Shown here piece by piece: positions 29,075 to 38,631 of a stretch of 64,000 bases of DNA (position 1 is its first letter; each line of letters begins with the position of its first letter). A program made the position numbers and the translations under genes. The notes beneath the pieces are model-generated. The model saw nothing but the letters and a program-made list of their open reading frames with translations. It searched no databases and had not been told where the DNA came from. This DNA is from Eubacterium sp. (lineage in GTDB: Bacteria; Bacillota; Clostridia; Oscillospirales; Acutalibacteraceae), in NCBI GenBank assembly GCA_017463985.1, contig JAFUEH010000008.1, positions 101,182-165,181 on the forward strand. Reading direction: 5' to 3'.

Positions 29075-30121
29075 TTACTGATACTGTTCAAAACCGCCGG
29101 TGGTCTCCACCGTGTGCTCCTGGGTCTGCCAAAGCGCCTCTACGCCGTCCAGTCGTTCCACCAGCGCCTTGCCCTCCTCGATCGGCAGGTTAAACAGCGC
29201 GGTGGACAGGGCGTCCGCAACAGCACTGTCCTCACAGATCACGGAAACAGAGGCCGTATACTCGCTCGGGAACAAGGTCGACGGATTAATAATATGGCAG
29301 TAGCGCTTGCCGTCCACGGTGTAATAACGCTGGTTTTCAGCGCTGGTCACGACCGCCAGATTCGCCACGTGCACGGTCTCCGTCGCCGGTTCGCCGTCCT
29401 GATACGGGTTTTCCAGCTGTACGTTCCACAGCGTTTTACCGTCGTCATTTTTATAGCCGACCGTATAGACGTTGCCGCCGATACTGATCGCCGCCGCGCT
29501 CCACAGGTTTTCTGCCGCCCAGCGGCAGACCTCGCGCACGGCAAAGCCCTTTGCCACCGCACCGACATCCAGCTGCAGCAGCGGATCGGCAAAATAGACA
29601 GTGGACGCAGCCTCGTCCAGCACCAGATCGTTAATATCGGTATGGGCTGCCGCCGCCGTCAGTGCTGCCGCGTCCGGCAGGTAAGCAGTGTCGGGGTCCG
29701 CATCAGCCGCCTCGCGCGCCGCGTGCCACAGCTGCAGCACCGCACCGAAGGCAACATTGGTATTGCCCTCGGTCAGCGTATAGGCCTCCTTGGCAAACAC
29801 CAGCAGCGCCATGATCTTTTCATCGACCTTCACCGGCGCCTGTGCGGCCGCCGCGTTCACCGTGCACAGGTTTGTGAGGCCGTCGTAAGTATGATAAATA
29901 TCATAGAGCTGGTCATACTTCTGCAGCTCCGCCTCCAGCTGTGACAGATGTTCGTCAAACGCTGCCTGAGAGTCATCGTACGCAACGACAGTAGAAACCG
30001 TGTCAAACAGCTCATAAAAGCTGCCGGTATAGCGTTCCTTGCTCAGCCACGGTCCCTGACACGCGCTGAGCGACAGCAGGAGCAGCGCCGCCGATAATAT
30101 AAGGCAAAACGGTTTTTTCAT
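29075..30121 (-). CDS. apbE: FAD:protein FMN transferase (lipoprotein)
   Basis: Transfers FMN from FAD to Thr/Ser of target proteins outside the membrane. The 348-residue protein has a lipoprotein signal with lipobox LSAC (Cys21). The family marks are a FYELFDTVST start, the segment DVGAVAKGFAV with the Mg/FAD-binding residues, and SIGGNVYTVG. Downstream of rnfB with no gap, its targets are almost certainly RnfG and RnfD encoded just upstream. Confidence 0.96.
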   Translation of the reverse strand: MKKPFCLILSAALLLLSLSACQGPWLSKERYTGSFYELFDTVSTVVAYDDSQAAFDEHLSQLEAELQKYDQLYDIYHTYDGLTNLCTVNAAAAQAPVKVDEKIMALLVFAKEAYTLTEGNTNVAFGAVLQLWHAAREAADADPDTAYLPDAAALTAAAAHTDINDLVLDEAASTVYFADPLLQLDVGAVAKGFAVREVCRWAAENLWSAAAISIGGNVYTVGYKNDDGKTLWNVQLENPYQDGEPATETVHVANLAVVTSAENQRYYTVDGKRYCHIINPSTLFPSEYTASVSVICEDSAVADALSTALFNLPIEEGKALVERLDGVEALWQTQEHTVETTGGFEQYQ

Positions 30122-30922
30122 TTATTCGTATATCTTAATGATCTTCACCGGACACTTCTGTGCGCACAAACCGCACTTGGTGCACTTAGAATAATCAATT
30201 TTCGCGATGTTGTTTTCAAAAACGATAGCCTCTGACGGGCAGTTTCTTGCGCACATACCGCAGCCGATACAGCCGGCGGTACAAGCGTTTTTGACTTCCT
30301 TGCCGCGCGCCAGTGAGGAACACTGCACACGGTATTGACTGTCGGCAGGGATCAGCTCGATCAGGTTGTGCGGACAAACGCGCAGGCACTTGCCGCAGGC
30401 AATACAAAGCGCCTCGTCCACAACGGCCTTCTTATCCACGATACGGATAGCGCCGTGATCACACACCTTTACGCAAGAGCCGAAGCCAAGACAGCCGTAC
30501 TTGCAGGCATACGGGCTTGAGCCGGGCATTTTAGCGGCATAAATGCAGCTGTCGATGCCGAAATAATCGTAATCGGTCTCCCGTTTTTCGCAGGTGCCGT
30601 CGCACTTAACGTAGGCCACCTTGCGCTCCATTTCGCCAACCTCCTGGCCCATGATGGCGGCAATTTTTTCCGCCACCTGCTTGCCGCCGACAGGACACTG
30701 GGTCACCGGCGCCTCGCCCTTAGCGATCGCAGCCGCCAGCGCGTCGCAGCCGGCATAGCCGCAGCCGCCGCAGTTTGAACCGGGCAGTTCCTCGCGGATT
30801 GCCACCTCTTTTTCGTCTACCTCTACCTTAAACACCTTTTCGGCCACGGAGAGGATAATGCCGATGATCAGGGCAACGATCGCCAGTACAACGATCGCAA
30901 TGATAATTGCCTTGGTATCCAT
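30122..30922 (-). CDS. rnfB: Rnf complex subunit RnfB (ferredoxin-type)
   Basis: Electron-entry subunit of the Rnf ferredoxin:NAD oxidoreductase. One N-terminal membrane helix (about 5-27) is followed by the 4Fe-4S region CGGCGYAGC with a later Cys (QCPVGG), then CDHGAI, and two further ferredoxin-like clusters (CIACGKCLRVCP, then CIGCGMCARNCP and CTKCGLCAQKCP). At 266 residues it is the Clostridium-type long form. Separated from rnfA by 12 bases. Confidence 0.97.
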   Translation of the reverse strand: MDTKAIIIAIVVLAIVALIIGIILSVAEKVFKVEVDEKEVAIREELPGSNCGGCGYAGCDALAAAIAKGEAPVTQCPVGGKQVAEKIAAIMGQEVGEMERKVAYVKCDGTCEKRETDYDYFGIDSCIYAAKMPGSSPYACKYGCLGFGSCVKVCDHGAIRIVDKKAVVDEALCIACGKCLRVCPHNLIELIPADSQYRVQCSSLARGKEVKNACTAGCIGCGMCARNCPSEAIVFENNIAKIDYSKCTKCGLCAQKCPVKIIKIYE

Positions 30923-30934
30923 ATCCTATCCTCC

Positions 30935-31525
30935 TTATTTGGGTAATACGCCGAAGCCGTAGAAGGCAATGGACATCAGACACGCCGTCAGCAAAACCGC
31001 CGGGGTTCCCTTAAAGGCGCTTGGGAAGTTATTGTTTTCCGTCTTTTCACGGATACCGGCCATGATCACGATCGCAATACAGAAGCCGACAGCCGTACCA
31101 AAGCCGGCGATCACGCTGGTGAGGATATCGTAGTCCTTTTGCACGTTGGTCAGCGCTACGCCGAGCACCGCGCAGTTCGTCGTGATCAGGGGCAGGTATA
31201 CGCCGAGCGCTTTATAAAGCGGCGGCACAAACTTTTTGAGGAACAGCTCCACCAGCTGCACCAAAAAAGCAATAACCATAATAAAAACGATGGTTTTTAA
31301 GTATTCCAGCCCAAATTTTACCAGCACAAATTTATACAGCGTCGCCGCTACAGCGGAAGCGATGGTAATAACGAAGATCACCGCGCCGCCCATACCGCCG
31401 GCGGTTTTCATACTCTTAGAAACGCCGAGGAACGGACAAATGCCGAGGAACTGCGCCAGCACGACGTTGTTCACGAGCGCCGTTGAGATCAATACTAAGA
31501 ATAAAGTGCTTGCCGTACTAGACAT
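30935..31525 (-). CDS. rnfA: Rnf complex subunit RnfA
   Basis: A 196-residue integral membrane subunit with six predicted helices. The family signature NNVVLAQFLGICPFLGVSK is near the N-terminus, with a Cys that takes part in the membrane FeS site shared with RnfE. TTNCAVLGVAL is the second conserved Cys region. It overlaps rnfE by 8 bases. Confidence 0.98.
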   Translation of the reverse strand: MSSTASTLFLVLISTALVNNVVLAQFLGICPFLGVSKSMKTAGGMGGAVIFVITIASAVAATLYKFVLVKFGLEYLKTIVFIMVIAFLVQLVELFLKKFVPPLYKALGVYLPLITTNCAVLGVALTNVQKDYDILTSVIAGFGTAVGFCIAIVIMAGIREKTENNNFPSAFKGTPAVLLTACLMSIAFYGFGVLPK

Positions 31526-32216
31526 TTTCCTTGGCCTCCTTTTCTTCTAGTTCCTTCATCGGACAGGTTGCACAGTCGCCGTTGCAGCCGCCATTGCCCT
31601 TAACATGGCGGTTAGCGCCCTTGAGCTTCAGCTTGTTCTGCACCGCGCAGAGCATCGCCAGCACAAAGAAAGCGCCGGGTGCCATAATGAAGATCGCGAT
31701 CGGCTCATAGCTTTCCGGCATGACGCGCAAGCCAAACACCGAGCCGTTACCGAGCAGCTCACGGACAATACCGATCGTCGTCAGACCGATGGTAAAGCCA
31801 AGGCCGATACCCACGCCGTCAAACATAGAAAGCAGCGGCTTATTTTTATTGGCATACGCCTCTGCTCTACCGAGAATAATACAGTTAACAACGATCAGTG
31901 GAATATAAATGCCGAGGCTGTCGTACAGTTCCTTCACATAAGCGTGCATTACCATTTCGATCACCGTTACAAATGAGGCGATAATGGTAATATATACCGG
32001 TACGCGGACAGCGTCCGGAATGATCTTGCGCAGCAGCGAGATCATCAGGTTAGACATTACCAGCACCACCATCGTGGCCAGGCCCATGCCGATACCGTTT
32101 TTGGCGCTGGTGGTTACCGCCAGCGTCGGGCACATACCGAGCATCAGTACAAAGGTCGGGTTCTCTTTGACGATACCGTTATACAGCCGTTCCCAAATAC
32201 CCTTCATCTGTCTCAC
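31518..32216 (-). CDS. rnfE: Rnf complex subunit RnfE
   Basis: A 232-residue homologue of RnfA in inverted topology, with NPTFVLMLGMCPTLAVTTSA and VNCIILGRAEAYA carrying the paired Cys of the membrane FeS cluster. The C-terminal tail is longer than usual and Cys-rich (CNGDCATCPMKE), a probable extra metal-binding extension of unknown use. Its 5' end overlaps rnfG by ATGA. Confidence 0.97.
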   Translation of the reverse strand: MRQMKGIWERLYNGIVKENPTFVLMLGMCPTLAVTTSAKNGIGMGLATMVVLVMSNLMISLLRKIIPDAVRVPVYITIIASFVTVIEMVMHAYVKELYDSLGIYIPLIVVNCIILGRAEAYANKNKPLLSMFDGVGIGLGFTIGLTTIGIVRELLGNGSVFGLRVMPESYEPIAIFIMAPGAFFVLAMLCAVQNKLKLKGANRHVKGNGGCNGDCATCPMKELEEKEAKENV

Positions 32217-32827
32217 GCTCCTTTCATCGCATTGAACAGCGCAATCGCCTCGTTCACCGCCTGCTGTACAGCCGTCGTGGTGATCGTAGCGCCGCTGATA
32301 GCGTCAAATTCGTTATTGTCACGGTTAGCGCCGGTTTTGGAAAACGCCACCGGTGCGAGGGCCGACAGGCCTGCAAACTCCGACTGGAATTCCTCCTCTG
32401 TGGATCTGGCGCCGAGGCCGGGCGTTTCGTTAGCAGCAGAAATCACGGTAAAGTTCGTGATCTCACCCTCATTGGTGATACCCAAGGCAACACGGACATC
32501 GCCGCCGTAGCCGTTCGGAGAGGTGACATCGTATACATAACCGACCTGTGCGTCGCCCTTGTAAGCCTCCAGCGCAGCGTTGACCGTCACACCGGCATCC
32601 GGCGACGGCAACTCATAAGCGGTCAGAAGCTCCTCCAGATTTTCCACATCCTCAAACCGATCCGCCTCATAGACCTTCATATAGGCCGCTTGTCTGGCTT
32701 CCTCCTCCGCGGCGGCGATCGGTTCCATCGTCACCTGATTCAGTACGGCCAAAATAGCGACCGAGATCAGCGCCACCACAAACAGAACGATAATGTTCTT
32801 GGCGGCATTGGATTTTGCTTTTGCCAT
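32213..32827 (-). CDS. rnfG: Rnf complex subunit RnfG (covalent FMN)
   Basis: Membrane-anchored periplasm-side flavoprotein of 204 residues with one N-terminal helix (about 10-30). The FMN attachment motif SGATITTTAV is near residue 180, where the Thr of SGAT is the site modified by ApbE. Overlaps rnfD by one base. The gene order C-D-G-E-A-B is that of Clostridia and Acetobacterium. Confidence 0.96.
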   Translation of the reverse strand: MAKAKSNAAKNIIVLFVVALISVAILAVLNQVTMEPIAAAEEEARQAAYMKVYEADRFEDVENLEELLTAYELPSPDAGVTVNAALEAYKGDAQVGYVYDVTSPNGYGGDVRVALGITNEGEITNFTVISAANETPGLGARSTEEEFQSEFAGLSALAPVAFSKTGANRDNNEFDAISGATITTTAVQQAVNEAIALFNAMKGA

Positions 32828-33810
32828 TATTTACTCTCCTCCTTTGCCGTCTTCACTTTCTTAACCCTTTCACAGCCGAAAGGAAGAGAAATCGTTTTCT
32901 TTTCAATGATCGGCACCAGCAGATTGCCGATGATGATCGCGTAGGACACGCCCTCCGCCGTAGAGCCGAGCGTACGGAACAGCGCCGTCAGCAGACCAAG
33001 CAGCAGACCGAACACGATCTTACCCTTGAAGGTGATCGGGCTGGTGACATAATCGGTCGCCATAAAGAACGCACCGACCAGCAGGCCGCCGGAAAGCAGC
33101 TGCGCCGCCAAATAGTTCACGGTCACCTCGTCGCCGGACAGCAGGCGGATCACCGCGATCAGCACCACCGTGGTAGCAATATACACGCACGGGATCGCCG
33201 GAGAAATAATCTTTTTAATCAGCAGATAGGCCGCGCCGATCAGAATACACAGCGCCGAGAGCTCTCCGATACAGCCATTGTGGTTGCCCAAAAACAGCTG
33301 CAGCAGAGGCATCTTCTGCAGGGCGTCCATCCCTTTCATCTCCGCCAGCGGCGTTGCAGCGGAAACCACGTCCGCCGGGAAAAAGCTTGTCATCCGCTGC
33401 GTAAACGAAATCATCAGGAAGCAGCGGCCGGCCAACGCAGGATTCATAAAGTTTTGACCCAGTCCGCCGAACAGCAGCTTGGCAGCAATGATGCCAAACG
33501 CCGCGCCAAGCACCGGCATCCACCAGGTGGCTCCCGGCGGCAGGTTCACGGCAAGAATCAGTCCGGTAACGACAGCAGAATAGTCGAATACGGTAATCGG
33601 TCGTTTGGTAAGATATTCAAATACCGCTTCAAAGGCAACGCAGCTTGCCACGCTGATGAAAATCAGCATCAGCGGCCACGGACCGTAGTCCTTCCAGTAA
33701 TGGTACACACCGTAGCCAAGGGTGGGGATCAACGCAATGGCCACGTCACGCATGATCGACTTAGTTGAGCTTTTGTCGCGCACGTGCGGCGACACGGAAA
33801 CATGATACAT
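32827..33810 (-). CDS. rnfD: Rnf complex subunit RnfD (covalent FMN)
   Basis: A 327-residue integral membrane subunit. I choose ATG 33810 because AAGGAGGGAGG lies just upstream; the longer open frame overlaps rnfC and lacks a site. The family segment FDYSAVVTGLILAVNLPP and the loop FGGLGQNFMNPALAGR are present. The flavinylation motif SAATPL carries the modified Thr position near residue 155-165. Works with RnfG in electron transfer coupled to Na+ or H+ export. Confidence 0.96.
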   Translation of the reverse strand: MYHVSVSPHVRDKSSTKSIMRDVAIALIPTLGYGVYHYWKDYGPWPLMLIFISVASCVAFEAVFEYLTKRPITVFDYSAVVTGLILAVNLPPGATWWMPVLGAAFGIIAAKLLFGGLGQNFMNPALAGRCFLMISFTQRMTSFFPADVVSAATPLAEMKGMDALQKMPLLQLFLGNHNGCIGELSALCILIGAAYLLIKKIISPAIPCVYIATTVVLIAVIRLLSGDEVTVNYLAAQLLSGGLLVGAFFMATDYVTSPITFKGKIVFGLLLGLLTALFRTLGSTAEGVSYAIIIGNLLVPIIEKKTISLPFGCERVKKVKTAKEESK

Positions 33811-33824
33811 AACGTCCTCCCTCC

Positions 33825-35150
33825 TTACTTTTTTTTCGCATTTTGCTCGCGCAGCTGGATCTTGCCGAGCTTGAACATCTGGGTAAGCGGAATTTTGGCA
33901 GGACAGCCGTAGGCACAGCAGCCGCACTCAATACATTCCATCATACCGAGCTTTTCGTAATCTTCGATCTTCTGCGCCTTCACCGCGCGGCCCATCAGCT
34001 GCGGCACCAGGCGCTGCGGACAGTTCTTTGCGCAACGGCCGCAGTGGATACAGGCCGTCTCCTTCGCGTCCGCTACCTCGTCGTGCGCATAAGCCAAAAT
34101 CGAGGAGCTTGTTTTCACTACCGGCACGTCCAGACTGCCGAGCGCAAAGCCCATCATCGGTCCGCCGGAAATAAACTTCACCACATTGTCCTTAGCGCCG
34201 CCGGCCTGCTCAAGCACATAGCTGTGGCTCACGCCGAGAGGCACATCAAAGTTACCGGGCTTGTTTACCGCCTCGCCGGTAACGGTCATCACGTTATGTA
34301 TCAGCGGCATATTTTTATAGACTGCCTCATAGATCGCAAACACCGTACCTACATTGACGACAACGCAGCCCTTGTCCGCCGGCAGCATTTTTGAATTGAT
34401 CTTGCGTCCGGTCACGGCGTTGATCAGCTGGCGCTCACCGCCCTGCGGATACTTTGTTTTCAAGGTGATAACGTCCACCCTGTCGTCGATCCGCGCGACC
34501 GCCGTCATGGTTTGGATCGCCTCCGGCTTGTTATCCTCAATGCCGATCATCGCGTGCGCGTTCGGCAGTGCCTTGAGCAGTGCCTGAATACCCAGCAGCA
34601 GCTCATCCGGCCGCTCCAGCATCACGCGGTAGTCAGAAGTCAGATACGGCTCGCACTCTGCGCCGTTGATAATCAAAAAATCAATATCGTTCGCGTTCTT
34701 CGGGGATACCTTCACGCCGGTTGGGAAGCCGGCACCGCCAAGGCCGACGATACCGCAGTCCTTAATGATCTGCACGACCTCCTCACCGGTCAGCGACGCT
34801 GCATCGCGCTCCTCGCCAAAGCCCTCCACGGCCTCGTCCAGGCCGTCGTTGTCAACCACAATGCAATCTACCTTGCTGCCGTTGATCACCAGGCGCTTCT
34901 CAATCGCCTTGACCGTGCCGGACACCGATGAAAAAATCGGAGCAGAAATAAAACCGCCTGCCTCCGCAAGGCACTGTCCCTTCAGCACGCGATCGCCTTT
35001 TTTGACCACCGGCTTTGCCGGCGCGCCAATACTCTGCGACAACGGATAGACCATCACCGCTTCCGGTTCCAGAAACGCGATAGGACAGTCTGCGGCCAGC
35101 TCCTTGCCGCCGTAGGGGTGTACGCCCCTTCTGAATGTCTTTGCTTTCAT
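33825..35150 (-). CDS. rnfC: Rnf complex subunit RnfC (NADH-binding)
   Basis: A 441-residue peripheral subunit with flavin/NADH-binding Gly-rich GLGGAGFPTGVK near residue 140 and two C-terminal 4Fe-4S motifs (CIHCGRCAKNCP and CIECGCCAYGCP). I choose ATG 35150 (MKAKTFRRGVHP is the family start), with AAAGAGG upstream; the frame extends further without a good site. First gene of the operon, 14 bases before rnfD, behind the minus-strand promoter at 35216-35243. Confidence 0.97.
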   Translation of the reverse strand: MKAKTFRRGVHPYGGKELAADCPIAFLEPEAVMVYPLSQSIGAPAKPVVKKGDRVLKGQCLAEAGGFISAPIFSSVSGTVKAIEKRLVINGSKVDCIVVDNDGLDEAVEGFGEERDAASLTGEEVVQIIKDCGIVGLGGAGFPTGVKVSPKNANDIDFLIINGAECEPYLTSDYRVMLERPDELLLGIQALLKALPNAHAMIGIEDNKPEAIQTMTAVARIDDRVDVITLKTKYPQGGERQLINAVTGRKINSKMLPADKGCVVVNVGTVFAIYEAVYKNMPLIHNVMTVTGEAVNKPGNFDVPLGVSHSYVLEQAGGAKDNVVKFISGGPMMGFALGSLDVPVVKTSSSILAYAHDEVADAKETACIHCGRCAKNCPQRLVPQLMGRAVKAQKIEDYEKLGMMECIECGCCAYGCPAKIPLTQMFKLGKIQLREQNAKKK

Positions 35151-35215
35151 TGCCTCTTTTCCTTTCGTAAGTACATTGGTAATGATGTAAATACATACAT
35201 AATCATACAGTTTAT

Positions 35216-35243
35216 ATTGTAACATAATATTTTCAAAAATCAA
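35216..35243 (-). promoter_or_regulatory. Promoter of the rnf operon
   Basis: Minus strand TTGATT (35243-35238), 16-base spacer, TACAAT (35221-35216), 66 bases before the rnfC start. The AT-rich leader between is about 60 bases with no clear structure. Confidence 0.65.
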
Positions 35244-35274
35244 TTGTTATTGTCTGATAAATATTTCACAAATA

Positions 35275-35303
35275 TTGTCAATTGCTGTCGTCGGTGATAT
35301 AAT
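35275..35303 (+). promoter_or_regulatory. Divergent promoter for the metallohydrolase gene
   Basis: TTGTCA (35275-35280), 17-base spacer, TGA-extended TATAAT (35298-35303), then GAGGTGAT as the ribosome site for ATG 35321. It lies back to back with the rnf promoter. Confidence 0.8.
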
Positions 35304-35320
35304 CAGTTTGAGGTGATACC

Positions 35321-36121
35321 ATGACCCTTTTGCAGCCGCCGTACCGGCGGATCGCTGACGGCGTTTATCTGATCAATGAATTCGACGGCACCAATTGCTA
35401 TTTGCTCATCGGCAGCCGGAAGGCGCTGCTGATCGACTGCGGCACCGGCTTTTGCGACCTGCGCGGCACGGTGGAATCGCTCACGAACCTGCCGGTGACC
35501 GTTGCCGCTACGCACGGTCACGTCGATCACTGCGGCGGCGCCGGTCAGTTTGAAGCGCTGTACCTTCACCAAAACGACTGCACGCCGCTCTATCGCTTGC
35601 AGCGCACACGTCCCGTCCGCCGACTGTTTACGGCGTTCAACGGTGCGGTGAAGGCGCACGGCATTACGGCTGCGGCCGTAACAAAGCCGCGCTTCCATAC
35701 AAAAATTGTTCCGTTTGCGGACGGTTTTCGCTTTGAGCTGGGCGGCAAAACCGTTACCGCGCACCTGACGCCCGGTCACACAAAGGGCAGCGTGGCGTTT
35801 GTGGACGAAGCGGATCGGCTCATTTTCAGCGGCGATAATGTGTGCGACGCGCTATGGCTGCATCTGCCGGGTCGAACCAGCGTAGAGGAATGGCTGCCCT
35901 CCGCGCGCTGGCTATATGCCAAAAGTGCCGATTACCGTATCTTTTGGGGTCACCGCACGCCCGAGCTGACGCGCGACTATATTCACACCGTGATTAGCTG
36001 GGGCGAGGCGATCCTGCGCCGCCAGCCGCGCAACACCCTGCTGCCGCGGACAAAGCAATATCCGCCGCAGCCTGACGGCATTTTATACAAAACAAACACT
36101 GTACATCAAAAAAGGAAGTGA
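35321..36121 (+). CDS. MBL-fold metallohydrolase
   Basis: A 266-residue metallo-beta-lactamase-fold enzyme. The binuclear metal motif THGHVDHCGG (HxHxDH) is near residue 65, later ligands are in TPGHTKGSV and FSGDNV, and a last His in GHRTPE. The family includes glyoxalase II-like thioesterases and lactonases; the substrate is not evident. It heads a plus-strand set with the GPH transporter gene, overlapping or nearly overlapping it. Confidence 0.88.
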   Translation: MTLLQPPYRRIADGVYLINEFDGTNCYLLIGSRKALLIDCGTGFCDLRGTVESLTNLPVTVAATHGHVDHCGGAGQFEALYLHQNDCTPLYRLQRTRPVRRLFTAFNGAVKAHGITAAAVTKPRFHTKIVPFADGFRFELGGKTVTAHLTPGHTKGSVAFVDEADRLIFSGDNVCDALWLHLPGRTSVEEWLPSARWLYAKSADYRIFWGHRTPELTRDYIHTVISWGEAILRRQPRNTLLPRTKQYPPQPDGILYKTNTVHQKRK

Positions 36122-36126
36122 ACACT

Positions 36127-37500
36127 GTGGCAACCAAACCGTCCACCACTGTTAATGAAGAAAAAATCAAGCTTTCGAGCAAGCTGTGGCTCTGCTCGGC
36201 CGACTGCCTGTGCTCCGCCGCCAGCGGTCTGATCACCGGCGGCGCCATGACCTATTTTTTTACGAAGTTTTTAGGTCTGTCCGAGGAGCTGGCCAGCACG
36301 GTGTGGATCATCTTCGCCGTGTGGAACGCGTTGAACGATCCGCTGTTCGGCTATATTTCTGACCGCACGAAGTCCAAGCTCGGCAGACGGATCCCCTACA
36401 TCCGTTACGGCTCGTTTTTCTACGCGCTGTTCTTTATCCTCACGTGGGTCAGGTGGCCGCTCGGCGCCTCGCAAGGCGCGCTGTTTGTACAAATGCTGGC
36501 CACGCTGTTCCTGTTTGATACCTTTTATACAGCCATCGCCACCTCGCTATACGTGATGCCGTACACGATGGCGGTTTCTAACAAAGCGCGCGGTAATTTG
36601 TTCATCATGAAGATTTTCTTTACCCTGCTGTCGATGGGCATTCCGCTGGTACTCTTCCCGCTGATCAAGCCGGACGTGGGCGAGGATCCGAAGCGCTTTC
36701 AGCTCATCATGGTCGTGATCGGCGTGGTGACCTTTGCCGTCATCTTTACCTCCACTTTTTTCTATAAAGAAAAGGTGACGACAGACATTGACGAAAATCC
36801 GGAAAATATTTTCCGCTCCACGTTGGACTGTCTCAAAAACCGCTCTTTTTTGATTTTTGAAATACTGTCCTTTACGGTGATTTTCATTCAGACGATCCTG
36901 ATGCAGGGCGTCAATTATTATTTTGATGAGTTCAGTATGCCGATGGCGGCGGCCTACGGGCTGCTCGGTGCCGGCGCTGTGTTCGGCGTCATACTGTGGA
37001 GCCGTAAGGTAAAGCCGTGGGGCGTCAGGAACTGTACGCTCCTGATGTGCATCATCTTTGCGGCAGGCGCCGGCGCCATGACCTTCTTCGGCGGTAACAG
37101 CATCGTGGCAGGCGTCGGCTTTTTTGCGGCAGGCATGGGCTTTGCCGGCGGAATGTACCTGATCCCGCTGATGAACGGCGATGTCATTGACTACGATGAG
37201 ACCGTTACCGGCAAACGTCGGGAGGGTATGTATGCCGGCGTCAACAGTCTGATCACCAAGCCGGCGATCAGCTTTGCTAACGCCGCCTTTATCATGATCG
37301 CCAAGGGGTTCGGCTACGACACGACGGTGGCCGCCGGTCAACAGTCCGCCGCCGCCAAGCAAGGCCTGCTGGTCGCCTGGATGGCACTGCCGGCCGTGCT
37401 GTTGATCATCTGCGCCATTTCACTCAAGTTTTATCCCCTGACCGGCGCAAAATGGAACGAAACCAAGCAGCAGCTGGAAACAAAACACCGTTCTGAATGA
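36127..37500 (+). CDS. GPH-family sugar:cation symporter (second paralogue)
   Basis: A 457-residue, 12-segment transporter of the glycoside-pentoside-hexuronide family. The frame is open from GTG 36118, but AAGGAAG at 36112-36118 fits GTG 36127 with a normal spacing, so I choose the latter. The loop WNALNDPLFGYISDRTKSK is the family's conserved cytoplasmic motif. It is coupled to the upstream metallohydrolase gene, which may process the imported compound. Distinct in sequence from the transporter at 25479. Confidence 0.88.
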   Translation: MATKPSTTVNEEKIKLSSKLWLCSADCLCSAASGLITGGAMTYFFTKFLGLSEELASTVWIIFAVWNALNDPLFGYISDRTKSKLGRRIPYIRYGSFFYALFFILTWVRWPLGASQGALFVQMLATLFLFDTFYTAIATSLYVMPYTMAVSNKARGNLFIMKIFFTLLSMGIPLVLFPLIKPDVGEDPKRFQLIMVVIGVVTFAVIFTSTFFYKEKVTTDIDENPENIFRSTLDCLKNRSFLIFEILSFTVIFIQTILMQGVNYYFDEFSMPMAAAYGLLGAGAVFGVILWSRKVKPWGVRNCTLLMCIIFAAGAGAMTFFGGNSIVAGVGFFAAGMGFAGGMYLIPLMNGDVIDYDETVTGKRREGMYAGVNSLITKPAISFANAAFIMIAKGFGYDTTVAAGQQSAAAKQGLLVAWMALPAVLLIICAISLKFYPLTGAKWNETKQQLETKHRSE

Positions 37501-37517
37501 TTTTTGAGGAGTAAAAT

Positions 37518-38597
37518 ATGGGTATTTTTAAAGCAGCAACCGGCGCGCTCGGCGGCACCCTTGCGGATCAATGGCTGGAAATGTTTTACTGCGACAGTAT
37601 GCCGCAGGACGTGCTGGCGCAGCGCGGCGTCAAGCGCGTCAGCGCGAGCACCGCTAACACGAAGGGCGATGAAAACGTCATCAGCGACGGCTCGCTGATC
37701 ACCGTCAACGAAGGACAATGCGCCCTTGTGGTGGAGCTGGGCAAGGTACTTGCTGTCTATACCGAGGCGGGCGAAAACACCTTCCACAGTAAAAAATCAG
37801 GCAGCCTCTTTTCCGGCGGCGGATTAGGCGGTGTCGGCCGTCAGATATCAGAGCGTATCAGCTTTGGCGGCGACGTAGCGATTCATCAGTTTGTGATGTA
37901 TCTTGACATGAAGGAGCACCACGGCAATCCGTTTTCTGTTGCCGTACCGCTTTCCGTGAGCGATCCGCGCACCGGCCTTGACTATTGCGCTACGGTAAAC
38001 ATGAACGGCGTCTTTTCCTATCGCATTACCGATCCGGCCGTGTTCTATAAGAACATCTGCGGCAACCGCACCGGCACTGTTTATAAAAGCGAGGTGCAGC
38101 CCCAACTGGAGGCGGAGCTAAAAAGCGCTGCCGCGGTAGCACTGAACCGGCTCTGCGGCGGCGGCGTCAGACCAACGGAGCTGTCGGGCAGCACTGACGC
38201 TATCACCCAGGCCATACAGGAGACCATGACGGAGCAATGGGCTCGTCTGCGCGGCTTTACCGTCACCGCTGTCGCCATTGGCGCGGTCGCCTTACGCCCC
38301 GAGGATCTCGCGGTGCTCCAATCTGCACAGCGGGCCGAAATGCTGACCGACCCGTCCATGGCCGCCGCTACCCTCATTACAGCACAGGCGGATGCAACGA
38401 CTGCCGCTGCGCAAAACCAAAGCGGTGCCGGTATATACGGTATAGCAGCCGTGCAAAGCACCACTGCACAGTCTGTCAAGCCGACGAATATCTTTCTGCA
38501 GAAGGATACGACCGGTCCGTCACTTTGGCGCTGCCCGTGCGGCAGCATGAACACCGGCAATTTCTGCGAAAACTGCGGCACCCGTCGGCCAAATTAG
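37518..38597 (+). CDS. SPFH-domain protein with C-terminal zinc ribbon
   Basis: A 359-residue soluble protein. It resembles the group annotated as virion core protein or SPFH domain: an N-terminal SPFH/band-7-like region (about 20-250) with VNEGQCALVVELGKV, and a C-terminal double CxxC ribbon (CPCGSMNTGNFCENCG). Between them is an Ala/Gln/Thr-rich helical stretch. The start follows TTTGAGGAGTAAAAT. SPFH proteins form membrane-associated oligomers; here no membrane segment is seen. It lies just upstream of the repeat-protein promoter and may be functionally linked to it, but this is inference. Confidence 0.85.
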   Translation: MGIFKAATGALGGTLADQWLEMFYCDSMPQDVLAQRGVKRVSASTANTKGDENVISDGSLITVNEGQCALVVELGKVLAVYTEAGENTFHSKKSGSLFSGGGLGGVGRQISERISFGGDVAIHQFVMYLDMKEHHGNPFSVAVPLSVSDPRTGLDYCATVNMNGVFSYRITDPAVFYKNICGNRTGTVYKSEVQPQLEAELKSAAAVALNRLCGGGVRPTELSGSTDAITQAIQETMTEQWARLRGFTVTAVAIGAVALRPEDLAVLQSAQRAEMLTDPSMAAATLITAQADATTAAAQNQSGAGIYGIAAVQSTTAQSVKPTNIFLQKDTTGPSLWRCPCGSMNTGNFCENCGTRRPN

Positions 38598-38631
38598 TGC
38601 AAAAATAGACAAAAACAGACAAAAAACAGGA

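Noticed and set aside
28769-29944. 391-residue plus-strand frame opposite NusG-II and apbE
   Set aside because: Arg/His-rich reverse translation of two real genes; no start signal.
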